Part shown: positions 35,462 through 44,963 of the stretch, piece after piece
Position numbering within the stretch: position 1 is the first letter of the stretch
Layout of the letters: each line of letters begins with the position of its first letter
Assembly: GCF_001692325.1 (NCBI RefSeq)
Contig: NZ_LXKN01000007.1
Span: 1 to 64,000, forward strand
Source of the DNA: Rhizobium sp. AC27/96
GTDB taxonomy: Bacteria; Pseudomonadota; Alphaproteobacteria; Rhizobiales; Rhizobiaceae
DNA length: 64,000 bases
Direction: 5' to 3'
Position numbers and translations under genes: made by a program
Notes under the pieces: generated by a model
Told to the model about the DNA's origin: nothing
What the model saw: the letters and a program-made list of their open reading frames with translations, nothing else
The model's database searches: none

Positions 35462-36603
35462 TGGTTGTTGTCGACGGCATCGATCCCCGCACAGGCAAAG
35501 GTATGGCGATCGAGATCGCCGACGGGGTGATCGCCGCCATCCGGCCGGTGGAAACCACCGCCACCACCTATCTTTCGGCCGGCCTGATCGACCTGCAGGT
35601 CAACGGCTTCCGCGGCTTCGACCTCAATGCCGGTGCGGTGACGCCGGACATTCTGCTTTCGCTTTGTGAAGAGCTCCTGAGTGTCGGCGTGACGACATGG
35701 TTCCCGACCATCATCACCGCATCCGAGGCATCGATCCTCCAGGCGTTGCGGGCAATCGCCAAGAGCCGCGCTGACCACCTGCTGGTTGCCGAAATGGTGG
35801 TGGGTATTCATGTCGAAGGCCCGTCGATTTCCGAAAAGGACGGCCCGCGCGGCGCGCATCCTCTGGCACATGTCCGGCCGCCGTCGATTGCGGAATTCGA
35901 ACGCTGGCAAGAGGCTTCCGGAAACCTCGTTTCCATGGTGACGCTCGCGCCCGAGCATGACGGTTCGATGGAATATATTCGGGGGCTTGCGGCGCGAGGC
36001 GTGCTCGTTGCCCTCGGCCATACGGCGGCCACGCCGGAAGAAGTGTACGCGGCGGCGGAAGCAGGCGCCACGCTCTCCACCCATCTCGGCAATGGTGCGG
36101 CATCGATGCTGCCGCGCCATCCGAACGTCATCTGGGCACAGCTCGCCGACGATCGGTTGACGGCAAGCTTTATCGCTGATGGCTGGCATCTGCCGGCCGA
36201 TACCTTCAAGTCCATGCTGCGCGCCAAGGGCATGGAGCGAGCTATCCTCGTTTCGGATATGGTGGCATTGGCGGGAATGCCGGCCGGGCTCTATCAGCAA
36301 CCGGTCGGCGGCAGCGTCGAGGTCTCGCCGGAAGGCCGCATCGGTGTTGCCGGCACGCCCTATCTCGCCGGAGCCAGCCTGCCGCTATCTGCCAACGTTG
36401 CGATTGCTACGGAAATGGCCGGAATTCCCCTCGCCGACGCTCTGCTGCTTGCCACACGGAATCCCGGCCGTTTTGTTGGCGGGCGCGGGCGACTGGAAGT
36501 GGGTGCGCGGGCCGATCTCATTCGTTTCGAATGGTCGCAAGGCGAGCGTGAGATCAAGGTTCGCGAGACCTGGATTGGCGGCGAAAAGGCATTCTGCAAA
36601 TGA
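35461..36603 (+). CDS. NagA-like N-acetylglucosamine-6-phosphate deacetylase family protein
   Basis: A 380-residue amidohydrolase. The order of motifs follows NagA: LSAGLIDLQVNGFRGFDL (about residues 39-56), metal-binding HVEGPSISEKDGPRG near 117, LVALGHTAATPEEV near 181, THLGNGAASM near 204, DGWHLP near 240 and the catalytic Asp in LVSDMVAL near 263. The usual THLFNAM reads THLGNGA, and the HxEGPF loop is altered, so substrate preference may differ from plain GlcNAc-6-P. The product would be an amino-sugar phosphate for the NagB-like enzyme. It overlaps the ceramidase-fold gene by four bases. Confidence 0.85.
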   Translation: MVVVDGIDPRTGKGMAIEIADGVIAAIRPVETTATTYLSAGLIDLQVNGFRGFDLNAGAVTPDILLSLCEELLSVGVTTWFPTIITASEASILQALRAIAKSRADHLLVAEMVVGIHVEGPSISEKDGPRGAHPLAHVRPPSIAEFERWQEASGNLVSMVTLAPEHDGSMEYIRGLAARGVLVALGHTAATPEEVYAAAEAGATLSTHLGNGAASMLPRHPNVIWAQLADDRLTASFIADGWHLPADTFKSMLRAKGMERAILVSDMVALAGMPAGLYQQPVGGSVEVSPEGRIGVAGTPYLAGASLPLSANVAIATEMAGIPLADALLLATRNPGRFVGGRGRLEVGARADLIRFEWSQGEREIKVRETWIGGEKAFCK

Positions 36604-37862
36604 TCGAAGCCGGCGCCGCCATCATCGATATCACACCGACGCCCGGGCTTTCGATGTCCGGCTTTGCGGCCCGTAGCCTGCCGGCCAAGGACGCGCATGA
36701 CCCATTGACGGCGCGGGCGGTGGTGATCGGTGACACCGCGGTGGTCGTGGCTGATGTCATCGGCATCGATGCTGGCATGAGTGCCAGGATACGGCAACGC
36801 TGCGCCCTGCCGGCCGACAATATCGTGGTTGCAGCCCTTCACAATCATGGTGGGCCGGTATCCATGGCGGGAAGGCTCAGCCTTACAGCCGATCCAGCCT
36901 ATCTCGAACGGTTGGAAGACGTCTGCGTTGCGGCGATCGACAAGGCAGTGGCCGCACGCCGGCCGGCAAGGATAGTGGTGAGTCAGGGAAGCGACCCGGA
37001 CATAGCGCGCAACCGTCGCCATTCCGACGGGCCGGTCGACACCTCATTGACGCTTTTGCGGATCCGCGGCGAAGACGGGGCGATGATCGCCGTGGTGACG
37101 GCCTATGCCTGTCATCCGGTGGTGCTGGGCGCCGACAACCTGCTCTGGACTCCGGACTATCCGCATTTCGTGCGACAGTCGCTCGAAGAAACCTATCCCG
37201 GCGCGATCGCGCTGTTTATGACCGGCTGCGCCGGCGACGCGAATACCGGACACTCGGCGCATGCCTCGATCACGTTGGCCGCTGATCCCGAGCGAAGCTA
37301 TGAAGCCGCCCAACGCATCGGTGGCAAGATCGCCGAGGCCGCGCTGACCGCAGACGAGGTACCGATTGCGGACGATATCTCCGCCCGTAACGGCACTGTC
37401 ATGCTCGCTTTTGAGCGTCGCGAAACCGAAGCGCTGGATCTCCTCGAAGAACGCTGGCGCAATGAGGCTTTGACCGCCGAGCCTGCTCGTAAAAACCTGC
37501 TTGGCTATTGGGCCGATTGGGCGAAGAACATCGCGCCGACCGCGCCAGCGCCGCTTGCCGCCCGTGTTACGGTGCTGAATTGGGGCGGCATACCGATCGT
37601 GGCCTTGCCTGGCGAGATCTTCACCGAGACTGCGCTTGCGATCCGTGCAGCGCTTGGGCCTAAAAAGCCCGCTTTTGTCATTGGTTTTGCCGATGACAAT
37701 CCCGGCTATATCCCGCCCGCCAGCGAGTTCGCATACGGTGGTTACGAGGTTGACGAAGCCCACCGCTATTACGGTCTACCGATGACATTCGCGCCGGGTT
37801 CGGCCGAAGCGCTGGCCGCCTGCGCCATCAAATTGGCGACTGAGGAGGACCTCGCCGCATGA
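36600..37862 (+). CDS. Ceramidase-fold (PF04734-like) amidase, cytoplasmic, lacking Ser nucleophile
   Basis: 420 residues resembling the N-terminal catalytic domain of neutral ceramidases. Zinc ligands appear conserved: ALHNHGGP near residue 80, ACHPVVLG near 165, LPGEIFTE near 337 and GYIPPASEFAYGGYE near 370. The motif that carries the catalytic Ser in ceramidase (GDVSPN) reads GDANTGH, so the nucleophile is missing. There is no signal peptide and the C-terminal immunoglobulin-like domain is absent. Gene order after NagB, SIS and NagA (four-base overlap) suggests hydrolysis of an amide on an amino sugar rather than of ceramide. This is inference. Confidence 0.75.
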   Translation: MIEAGAAIIDITPTPGLSMSGFAARSLPAKDAHDPLTARAVVIGDTAVVVADVIGIDAGMSARIRQRCALPADNIVVAALHNHGGPVSMAGRLSLTADPAYLERLEDVCVAAIDKAVAARRPARIVVSQGSDPDIARNRRHSDGPVDTSLTLLRIRGEDGAMIAVVTAYACHPVVLGADNLLWTPDYPHFVRQSLEETYPGAIALFMTGCAGDANTGHSAHASITLAADPERSYEAAQRIGGKIAEAALTADEVPIADDISARNGTVMLAFERRETEALDLLEERWRNEALTAEPARKNLLGYWADWAKNIAPTAPAPLAARVTVLNWGGIPIVALPGEIFTETALAIRAALGPKKPAFVIGFADDNPGYIPPASEFAYGGYEVDEAHRYYGLPMTFAPGSAEALAACAIKLATEEDLAA

Positions 37863-37892
37863 TCCGCACCTTCCTCAACGCCTATCCGATAC

Positions 37893-37914
37893 TTGACACG
37901 CAACCGGTTGCATG
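37893..37914 (+). promoter_or_regulatory. LacI operator overlapping a TTGACA -35 box (copy 2)
   Basis: CACGCAACCGGTTGCATG (37897-37914) follows TTGACA (37893-37898) exactly as in copy 1 at 33778. The 12-base core GCAACCGGTTGC is a perfect palindrome. Further downstream both sites share AACAAGAA and GGGAAC. The transporter operon starting at 37951 is thus placed under the same LacI regulator. Confidence 0.75.
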
Positions 37915-37950
37915 AGAGCTTTTTACTAACAAGAATAAGGGAACAGAAAC

Positions 37951-39255
37951 GTGAAAAACGCATCAGTGAAATTGAAGATCTCGACGCGCGCTCTGCTTAT
38001 GAACGCGGCATTTGCTGGCGCACTTCTCTCCGGCATAGCTTCGGCGTCCGCCGAGACGCTGACCGTGTGGAGCGGCTATCCGGAAATGGAGCCGTTCTAC
38101 CAACATGTCGCCGAAGGCATGAAGGCGTCTCATCCCGATTTGCAGGTAAAGGTCGAGGCTATTGCGCTGCGCGAGCATGAAAAGCGCGTGGCCCTTGGAC
38201 TGACTGGCGGCGGTCAGGAAGGCGTGACCGTCATCGAGCTTTCCGGCTCCACGGCAACCCGCTACCTCGAAAACGACCTTCTTCCGAAGGCGCCAGACGA
38301 TATCTCGGCTTTCGTCAAGGACAGCAAGAACTTCGACAAGTTCTTCATCGATAGCGCCAGCTATGACGGTACGGTTTACGGCGTGCCGCTTTTCCGCGGC
38401 CAGGGCGCGCTTTACTATAACACCGACATGTTCAAGGCTGCCGGCCTCAGCGCGCCGCCGAAGACCATGGAGGAGTTCTCGACCTATGCCGAGAAGCTCA
38501 CCAAGCGTGATGCTTCGGGCAAGGCGACCGTCTCGGGCTGGAGCCTGCGCCTTTCCGGCGGCGGCCAGGGCATTGCCGAAAAATTCTGGCTCAACCTGCA
38601 TCAGTTTGGCGGCGCCATACTGGTTCCGGCCGGTGACGGCAAATGGAAGACCGATTTCGCCAATGAAGCTGGTCGCAAGGCGCTGAAACAGTATCTGGCC
38701 AACATCTTCACCACCAAAACCGTGACGCCGGAAATGCCCGCTGATGCCGATGCCTTCGAGCGCGGTCAGACGGCCATGTTCATGCGGGAATCCTGGGTGA
38801 TAGGTGACATCGCCAAGAAGGCGCCGGACCTGAAATATGCGACTGCGCCGCTGCCGAGGGGCTCGATCGCGCTTCCCACAAACCTGTATGTCACCGGTGA
38901 CAATGCTGCCATCGGCTGGGAGTTCGCCAAGGCCGCCAATTCTCCGGAAAATCTGGTCTGGCTGCTTCAGAATGTCGGCTGGCTGCCGAACCGTGCCGGC
39001 CTCGACTATTCAAGCGTCACCTCGAAACAGCCTGCATTCGCCGCTTTCGTCGACTACCCGAAGAATTATGAGTTCTTCACCTTGCCGTCGATCGGCCCGA
39101 TCGAGGAAATCCTGACCCGCGTCGCGGCCCAGCTGGTCGTTGCCTTTGCTGATCCGTCGCTCGCCGGCGACGATGCCAAGATCGATGCGTTCCTGAAGGG
39201 CAGCAGCGACGAAGTGAACACCATCCTCGATCGCGAAGGCCTGCTGTCAAAATAA
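37951..39255 (+). CDS. Sugar ABC transporter substrate-binding protein (CUT1)
   Basis: 434 residues from a GTG start at 37951, with AAGGGAAC about ten bases upstream. The signal peptide spans roughly residues 1-34 (LLMNAAFAGALLSGIASASA). The mature part begins ETLTVWSGYPEMEPFYQHV and has GVPLFRGQGALYYNTDMFKAA, a standard family 1 sugar-binding pattern. It leads an eight-gene operon with two permeases, an AGE-family epimerase, an ATPase, UxuB, UxuA and an oxidoreductase. The ligand is probably an amino-sugar- or uronate-containing saccharide, judged from the linked enzymes. A hairpin (39283-39306) follows the gene. Confidence 0.9.
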   Translation: MKNASVKLKISTRALLMNAAFAGALLSGIASASAETLTVWSGYPEMEPFYQHVAEGMKASHPDLQVKVEAIALREHEKRVALGLTGGGQEGVTVIELSGSTATRYLENDLLPKAPDDISAFVKDSKNFDKFFIDSASYDGTVYGVPLFRGQGALYYNTDMFKAAGLSAPPKTMEEFSTYAEKLTKRDASGKATVSGWSLRLSGGGQGIAEKFWLNLHQFGGAILVPAGDGKWKTDFANEAGRKALKQYLANIFTTKTVTPEMPADADAFERGQTAMFMRESWVIGDIAKKAPDLKYATAPLPRGSIALPTNLYVTGDNAAIGWEFAKAANSPENLVWLLQNVGWLPNRAGLDYSSVTSKQPAFAAFVDYPKNYEFFTLPSIGPIEEILTRVAAQLVVAFADPSLAGDDAKIDAFLKGSSDEVNTILDREGLLSK

Positions 39256-39282
39256 GGGCCCTGCGCTCTTGCCGACACCACC

Positions 39283-39306
39283 GCCCGGGACATCATGGTT
39301 CCGGGC
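39283..39306 (+). terminator. Intra-operon hairpin after the CUT1 binding-protein gene
   Basis: GCCCGG / CCGGGC, extendable by a G-U and an A-U pair, with a loop of 8-12 bases lies 27 bases after the binding-protein stop and ahead of the permeases. A short ATTT follows. It is probably for partial termination or stability, as at 4874 and 29204. Confidence 0.5.
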
Positions 39307-39372
39307 ATTTCCGAGGACTGAGGTTCCAATCCGCTTTGCGGCCGAACCCGCTTGTCTACAGGCTATGACCGA

Positions 39373-40260
39373 ATGCTGAAGCGCAGACGATTCCTCTTTG
39401 CGATCCTCGCGATCCTGCCGACACTGGCGATTTTCGCCTATGTCCGACTTTATCCGATCTTGGACACGTTGAGGCTCAGCCTTTACCAGTGGAACATCCT
39501 GTCGAAGAACAAGCCCTTCATCGGGCTTGCGAATTTTCGCGAGCTGATGGGCGATCATCTCTTCCTCGACGCGCTGGTCAACACGACGATCATCGCCTTT
39601 GGCGTCCTTCTTCTGACGATCCCCATGGCACTTGTCATCGCGGCGTTGATCTTCCACCGGACGCGGTCGAGGATGGCCGGGTTTTATGAAACCGCCGTCT
39701 TCATTCCGCATGTCGTCTCGCTGGTGCCCGCCGCCATGGCCTGGAAATGGATTTTCGATGCGCGCCTGGGGCCGCTCAACGCGCTTCTGGAGTTTTTTGG
39801 CATCCCAGCTCAGAACTGGCTATTCGACCCGGTTCTATCGGTCATCTGCATCATCGTTCTCTGCTCGTGGCAGGCGCTCGGCTATGCCGTGCTGATCTAC
39901 ATCGTCGGCTTCAAGAATCTGCCGGTTTCGCTCTATGAGGCGGCCAAGCTCGATGGCGCCTCGGGTCCGCAAAGCTTCTGGTATCTCTCCATCCCGATGC
40001 TGAAGCCGATTACGCTCTATGTTTCAGTCGTGACGCTGGTCTCCGGCTTCAACGTCTACGCCCAGGCCTTCGTGCTGGCCTCCGATACGCAGGGTGCGCC
40101 CGGACGGCAGGTACGCGTGCTCGTCCTCGACATGCTGGAAAACAGCTTCCGTAACTATCGCGTCGGCTACGCGGCCTCCGAAGCCGTTGTGCTTCTGGTT
40201 ATCGTGCTGGGGCTGACACTCATCCAGTTTTCGATGCTGCGGGAAAGGGGCAAGGCATGA
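39373..40260 (+). CDS. Sugar ABC transporter permease (CUT1, MalF-like)
   Basis: 295 residues from ATG at 39373 (MLKRRRFLFAILAILP); TTG at 39352 would add seven residues, and neither has a strong ribosome site. Six hydrophobic segments are visible, with the coupling helix YEAAKLDGASGPQSFWYLSI near residue 190 and P1 loop LYQWNILSKNKPFIGLANF. It overlaps the next permease by four bases and forms the channel with it. Confidence 0.9.
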   Translation: MLKRRRFLFAILAILPTLAIFAYVRLYPILDTLRLSLYQWNILSKNKPFIGLANFRELMGDHLFLDALVNTTIIAFGVLLLTIPMALVIAALIFHRTRSRMAGFYETAVFIPHVVSLVPAAMAWKWIFDARLGPLNALLEFFGIPAQNWLFDPVLSVICIIVLCSWQALGYAVLIYIVGFKNLPVSLYEAAKLDGASGPQSFWYLSIPMLKPITLYVSVVTLVSGFNVYAQAFVLASDTQGAPGRQVRVLVLDMLENSFRNYRVGYAASEAVVLLVIVLGLTLIQFSMLRERGKA

Positions 40261-41150
40261 GGGCCGACACCATGCGCGATAGCGAACTCACATCAGAAGA
40301 ACTGGCAGATGGCGTGCGCCTGCGCCGCAAGCGACGGCTGACCAACCTTGCGATCGACATCTTCCTGGCGATCGTCTCGATCTTCATGCTGCTGCCGCTG
40401 CTCTTTCTGGTCGCGAATGCCTTCAAAACGCCGACGGAAATGCTTGCCTGGCCGCCGACCATCATCCCGCACGACCCGACACTTGCGAATTTCTCGGCAG
40501 TGCTCGGCGAGACGCCACTTCTGCGATGGATCGGCAACAGCATCGCCTTCGCCGTCATGTCGACCATCGCCATCGTCGCTACCTCGGCGATCGCGGGCTA
40601 CGTGTTCGGCAAGTTTCGCTCCCGGACGATGAGCCTCCTCTTTGCCCTGTTCCTGGCGACGGCCATCGTGCCGTTCGAAGTCTATATGATCCCGCTCTAT
40701 TTCCAGGCAAAGAGCCTCGGTATCCTGAATTCCGTCTGGGGACTGCTGCTCGGTTATCTGGTGATGAGCTTCGGCATCTTCCTGATCCGCCAGAACGTCA
40801 TCCACTCGATCCCGGACGAACTCCTCGAGGCGGCCCGTATCGACGGCGCCGGCGAATTCTGGATCTTCTTTCGTATCGTTCTGCCGCTATTGCGCGGTGC
40901 GCTTGGGGCCCTCGCGGTGCTGGCGTTTTTCCAGGCCTGGACGGCCTTCGCCTGGCCGATGATCGTCGCGACGACGCGCTCCAGCTACACGATCGAGGTG
41001 GGGCTCGCGCTCTTCCAGACCGGCTTCACCGTCGATCTCGGGCGTCTGAGTGCTGCTTCCGCGACAGTTCTGATCCCATCCATTCTGCTCTTCGTCATTC
41101 TTCGCCGCAACTTCGTGCAGGGCGTTGCCAGCACCGGGCTCAAGGAGTGA
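40257..41150 (+). CDS. Sugar ABC transporter permease (CUT1, MalG-like)
   Basis: 297 residues. A charged N-terminus of about 28 residues precedes the first membrane segment (IDIFLAIVSIFMLLPLLFLV). Coupling motif LEAARIDGAGEFWIFFRIV is near residue 188. The end reads LRRNFVQGVASTGLKE, the usual short tail of the second CUT1 permease. The ATG at 40257 overlaps the previous stop. It works with the proteins encoded at 37951, 39373 and 42387. Confidence 0.92.
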   Translation: MRADTMRDSELTSEELADGVRLRRKRRLTNLAIDIFLAIVSIFMLLPLLFLVANAFKTPTEMLAWPPTIIPHDPTLANFSAVLGETPLLRWIGNSIAFAVMSTIAIVATSAIAGYVFGKFRSRTMSLLFALFLATAIVPFEVYMIPLYFQAKSLGILNSVWGLLLGYLVMSFGIFLIRQNVIHSIPDELLEAARIDGAGEFWIFFRIVLPLLRGALGALAVLAFFQAWTAFAWPMIVATTRSSYTIEVGLALFQTGFTVDLGRLSAASATVLIPSILLFVILRRNFVQGVASTGLKE

Positions 41151-41155
41151 TGTCG

Positions 41156-42382
41156 ATGCAATTCCTCGAAGAGGCGCGCAGGACCTACGTGGCGGCCAAT
41201 GCCGGCACGCTCTACTGGATGCTCCAGCGGCCGACGCTTGGCGGCGGGTTCCTCAACACCAAGCAGAACAGCCTGACGCTGCAGGATTATGGTAGCGAGG
41301 ATGGCGTCCGCGGCCCGGATTTCACCTACGGGTGGATACAGGGTCGCGGGTTGGAGGCGCTGGTTGGCCACGCGGAGTTCTTCGAACGGGAATTGCCGCC
41401 GCTTGCCGAAAAGCTGGATGCTGTTGGTCGCCAACTCTATGGCCTTCTGGCGGCCCTGCAGAAGCCAGATGAACACGCTTATTTTTGCTATGATCGCGAT
41501 ATGACACCAGTCTATGCGGATGCTGCTGGCAACATCCATCTTCAGCAGAAGCCGCAGCTGATCTATTCCTACTCGGATGCTTTCGTCGCCAAGGGGCTTG
41601 TTGCTGCCGCCAGCCGTTATTGCCCGCCTGCTCTCGCCGACCATTTGGCCTATCTCGACCGGGTCGTTGCATCGATCGAGATCGGCCGCTTCCAGATGGA
41701 TGAGCGCCGGCCGCTCTCGCTCGACAGCATTGCCGAGCAGGCAGAGGATTTCGGCCCGCGCATGATCCTGCTCGCCGCCGCCGGCATGCTGAAACGCTTC
41801 GGCCACACGGCGCATCTTGTCTATGCCCACCGTTTCATCTCCCATGTCATCAACCGGCATTTAGATGCGCTAACCGGCCTGCTGCGCAATGTGCCGGGCG
41901 AAGATAGTTGCAATGCCGGCCACGGCATCGAATTCGTTGGTTTTGCGCTTGACTACCTCGATGCCGAAGCCGATCCGGCGCTGATCGAGGCGCTGGAGCG
42001 CATTCTCATCTCCTCTTTCGACAAGGGCTTCGTTGGCCCGGGTATCGCAACAACGATTTCTGTCGCCTCAGGTGAGCCGCAAAGTCCTTATTGCCCCTGG
42101 TGGTCACTGCCGGAAGTGATCCGCGCCGCAGCACTTGTTCACCAACGCACCGGCAGCGCGGCAAGCCTGCGCATATGGGAGACGGCGCATGCGGCTTTCT
42201 TCGAAAATTACTGGCGTGGCACGCCGCCGATTGCCTACCAGACCATGACGAAGGAAGGGCCGGTGGATTTCGTGCCGGCCACCCCCGACCTCGATCCCGG
42301 CTATCACACCGGCCTCAGCCTGCTCGCAGCCATTCGCGTCGCCGACCATCTGATCCCGCACAATCAACCAATCTCAGGATAA
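41156..42382 (+). CDS. N-acylglucosamine 2-epimerase (AGE/renin-binding) family protein
   Basis: 408 residues. ATG at 41156 is eight bases after AAGGAG (41142-41147); the ATG at 41150 lies too close. An alpha/alpha-barrel pattern of the AGE family is seen: [25 protein letters not shown] near residue 58, [30 protein letters not shown] near 250 and [15 protein letters not shown] near 308, with conserved His and Glu residues. Members epimerise N-acetylglucosamine/N-acetylmannosamine or isomerise mannose, glucose or cellobiose-type sugars. The operon context suggests conversion of an amino sugar or of the reducing end of the imported saccharide. The precise reaction is unassigned. Confidence 0.8.
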   Translation: MQFLEEARRTYVAANAGTLYWMLQRPTLGGGFLNTKQNSLTLQDYGSEDGVRGPDFTYGWIQGRGLEALVGHAEFFERELPPLAEKLDAVGRQLYGLLAALQKPDEHAYFCYDRDMTPVYADAAGNIHLQQKPQLIYSYSDAFVAKGLVAAASRYCPPALADHLAYLDRVVASIEIGRFQMDERRPLSLDSIAEQAEDFGPRMILLAAAGMLKRFGHTAHLVYAHRFISHVINRHLDALTGLLRNVPGEDSCNAGHGIEFVGFALDYLDAEADPALIEALERILISSFDKGFVGPGIATTISVASGEPQSPYCPWWSLPEVIRAAALVHQRTGSAASLRIWETAHAAFFENYWRGTPPIAYQTMTKEGPVDFVPATPDLDPGYHTGLSLLAAIRVADHLIPHNQPISG

Positions 42383-42386
42383 ATCC

Positions 42387-43454
42387 ATGGCTTCCGTTGA
42401 AATCCAGAACGTCCGCAAGGCCTATGGCGCACACGAGACCATCAAGGGCGTTTCGGTCGAGGTGCCCGACGGTGCCTTTGTCGTGCTTGTCGGCCCATCG
42501 GGTTGCGGCAAGTCCACGCTGCTTCGCATGCTCGCCGGGCTTGAGGAGATCAGCGGCGGCACGATCCGCATCGACGGCCGTGTCATCAACGATGTCGAGC
42601 CGAAGAACCGTGACATTGCCATGGTGTTCCAGAACTATGCGCTTTATCCACATATGACGATCGCCGAGAACATGGGTTTCTCGCTGAAGCTGGCGAAAAA
42701 GTCCAAGCAGGAGATCGCCTCGCGCGTCACCGATGCCGCACGCATTCTCGGCCTTTCCGATTACCTGACGCGCTATCCGAAGCAGCTTTCCGGCGGCCAG
42801 CGCCAGCGTGTCGCCATGGGCCGTGCCATCGTCCGAAACCCCAAGGTCTTTCTCTTCGATGAACCACTATCCAACCTGGATGCGAAGCTGCGCGTGCAGA
42901 TGCGTGCCGAATTGAAGGATATCCACGCTCGCATCAAGACGACAACCGTCTATGTGACCCACGACCAGATCGAGGCCATGACCATGGCAGATCGTATCGT
43001 TGTCATGCGCGATGGCATCGTGGAACAGGTCGGGGCTCCCCTCGACCTCTATGACAAGCCGGCCAATACTTTTGTTGCCAGCTTCATTGGCTCACCCTCC
43101 ATGAATTTTCTCTCGGCGAAGGTCACAGATGATCGCACGTCCGTCGTGACCGAAAATGGCGTTCGCCTGCCTCTTGCCGGTGCCGCGGCTGCCGCGCCCG
43201 GTACAGCTGTAACCTACGGCATCCGGCCGGAACATCTGGCGATCTCGACCGATAGCGACGGCATCGCAATGATGGTCTCCAATGTCGAGCCGACAGGATC
43301 CGAAACTTTCATTCAGGGTACGGTCGACGGACAAAAGCTGTCGGCGCAGCTGCATGAGCGCATGTCCACCAGGGTCGGCGATGTCTTGCATCTGAAGCTG
43401 CAACCGGCAAACAGTCATCTTTTCGATGCCGGTAGCGGTATGCGCTTCGCCTGA
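42387..43454 (+). CDS. Sugar ABC transporter ATPase (UgpC/MsmK type)
   Basis: 355 residues: Walker [10 protein letters not shown] near residue 37, [18 protein letters not shown] near 134, VFLFDEP near 154, [15 protein letters not shown], and a TOBE domain with [10 protein letters not shown]. It begins four bases after the epimerase stop and energises the permeases at 39373 and 40257. It closely resembles the ATPase at 12882 and might serve both transporters. Confidence 0.93.
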   Translation: MASVEIQNVRKAYGAHETIKGVSVEVPDGAFVVLVGPSGCGKSTLLRMLAGLEEISGGTIRIDGRVINDVEPKNRDIAMVFQNYALYPHMTIAENMGFSLKLAKKSKQEIASRVTDAARILGLSDYLTRYPKQLSGGQRQRVAMGRAIVRNPKVFLFDEPLSNLDAKLRVQMRAELKDIHARIKTTTVYVTHDQIEAMTMADRIVVMRDGIVEQVGAPLDLYDKPANTFVASFIGSPSMNFLSAKVTDDRTSVVTENGVRLPLAGAAAAAPGTAVTYGIRPEHLAISTDSDGIAMMVSNVEPTGSETFIQGTVDGQKLSAQLHERMSTRVGDVLHLKLQPANSHLFDAGSGMRFA

Positions 43455-43495
43455 TCGGCGGCGCAATCAGGCAGCATAGAGGACCGGGAGGATAG

Positions 43496-44959
43496 ATGGG
43501 CACGCGCCTTGCAGACGATACAATCGGCCGGCTTCCGGCAAAAGTCAGTCAACCAGGCCTCGACAGAAGCACCTTGACGCCCGGCATCGTACATCTGGGC
43601 GTCGGCGCATTTCATCGCGCCCATCAGGCAATGTATGTCGATCAATGCTTGTCCGCCGGGCAGAGGGACTGGGGCATCATCGCGGCCTCCTTGCGCAGTC
43701 CGCAGACACGCGATGCGCTTCAGCCTCAAGACGGCCTTTACACGCTTGCCGTACGGGAGGGAGCAGAGGAACGTCTGCATGTGGTCGGCTCGATCCTTGA
43801 CCTCCTCGTTGCACCGGAAAATCCGGCGGCCCTGATTGCGGCCATGGTTGATCCGGCGATCCGCATCATCTCGCTGACGGTGACGGAAAAGGCCTATCTG
43901 CGCAATGCCGACGGCCATCTCGATCTGAATGATCCGGACATTCGCAACGATCTGTCCGATCCGGAAAATCCCCGCACGATTTACGGATTCATCGTCGAGG
44001 CGCTGGTGCGACGGCGGGCAGCCGGAGATGCGCCTTTCACGGTCCTCAGCTGCGACAATCTCCCCGCCAACGGCAAGACCTTGCATCGCCTGCTGACTGA
44101 ATTCGCAGGGCAACGTTCCCGTGAACTCGCGGAATTCGTGGCTCGGGAAGTCTCCTGCCCGTCCACCATGGTCGATCGGATCGTGCCAGCGACGATGGAG
44201 CAGGATAGAGCGCGTATTGCAGATGCAATCGGCATGACGGATGCGTGGCCTGTTGTCACCGAACCCTTTAGCGATTGGGTGATCGAGGATCGTTTCCCGC
44301 AAGGCAGGCCCGAATGGGAGCGGTTCGGAGTCACCATGGTCGAAGATGTCGCACCGTTCGAAATCAGAAAGCTGCGGCTGCTGAACGGTGCGCACTCCGC
44401 CATTGCCTATATCGGACAATTGCTTGGCCTCAAGACCGTCTCCGACGCCATGGCCGCCACCGATGTCAGGCAGTTCATCGATGGATTGTGGAGGGAGCTG
44501 ATACCCACTCTTCCGCAAGACAAGGGACTTGAACCTCAGCTCTACACCGCGAAACTCACCGCGCGGTTCTCGAATACGGCCCTGAACCATCTGACGGCGC
44601 AGATCGCCAATGACGGCTCGCAGAAGCTGCCGCAGCGGATCATCGAAGCCGCTTGCGAGCGGTTGTCGGCCGGAGCGTCCGCTGAATATCTGTCGTTCGT
44701 TGTTGCCGCCTGGATCGCCGCTCTTCAGGCGCGCTCAACAGAGTATGCTTTTTCCGATCCGCTCGACTCGCAATTGGCGAAGATCGATTTCGATGCATCC
44801 GATCACACACAAACGGTCGAGGTCATCTTCGACACGACAGGCTTTGCGAAGGCCGCGCAAGAGCGGTCAAAGCTCATTCAGCTCGTTGCCAACCAGCTGA
44901 AAACGATCCAAACAATAGGCCCGAAACAGGCCCTCCAGAAACTGACAGGCAAGGCTTAG
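43496..44959 (+). CDS. uxuB: D-mannonate oxidoreductase (fructuronate reductase), mannitol dehydrogenase family
   Basis: 487 residues of the polyol/mannitol dehydrogenase family. IVHLGVGAFHRAHQA (about residues 31-45) binds NAD, followed by SLTVTEKAY near 122, SCDNLPANGKT near 183 and the catalytic KLRLLNGAHSAI near 290. It would reduce D-fructuronate to D-mannonate with NADH in hexuronate breakdown. GGGAGG stands four bases before the ATG. It lies directly before uxuA, which takes the product; that pairing supports UxuB over mannitol or altronate enzymes. No uronate isomerase gene (uxaC) is in the window. Confidence 0.87.
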   Translation: MGTRLADDTIGRLPAKVSQPGLDRSTLTPGIVHLGVGAFHRAHQAMYVDQCLSAGQRDWGIIAASLRSPQTRDALQPQDGLYTLAVREGAEERLHVVGSILDLLVAPENPAALIAAMVDPAIRIISLTVTEKAYLRNADGHLDLNDPDIRNDLSDPENPRTIYGFIVEALVRRRAAGDAPFTVLSCDNLPANGKTLHRLLTEFAGQRSRELAEFVAREVSCPSTMVDRIVPATMEQDRARIADAIGMTDAWPVVTEPFSDWVIEDRFPQGRPEWERFGVTMVEDVAPFEIRKLRLLNGAHSAIAYIGQLLGLKTVSDAMAATDVRQFIDGLWRELIPTLPQDKGLEPQLYTAKLTARFSNTALNHLTAQIANDGSQKLPQRIIEAACERLSAGASAEYLSFVVAAWIAALQARSTEYAFSDPLDSQLAKIDFDASDHTQTVEVIFDTTGFAKAAQERSKLIQLVANQLKTIQTIGPKQALQKLTGKA

Positions 44960-44963
44960 ATAG

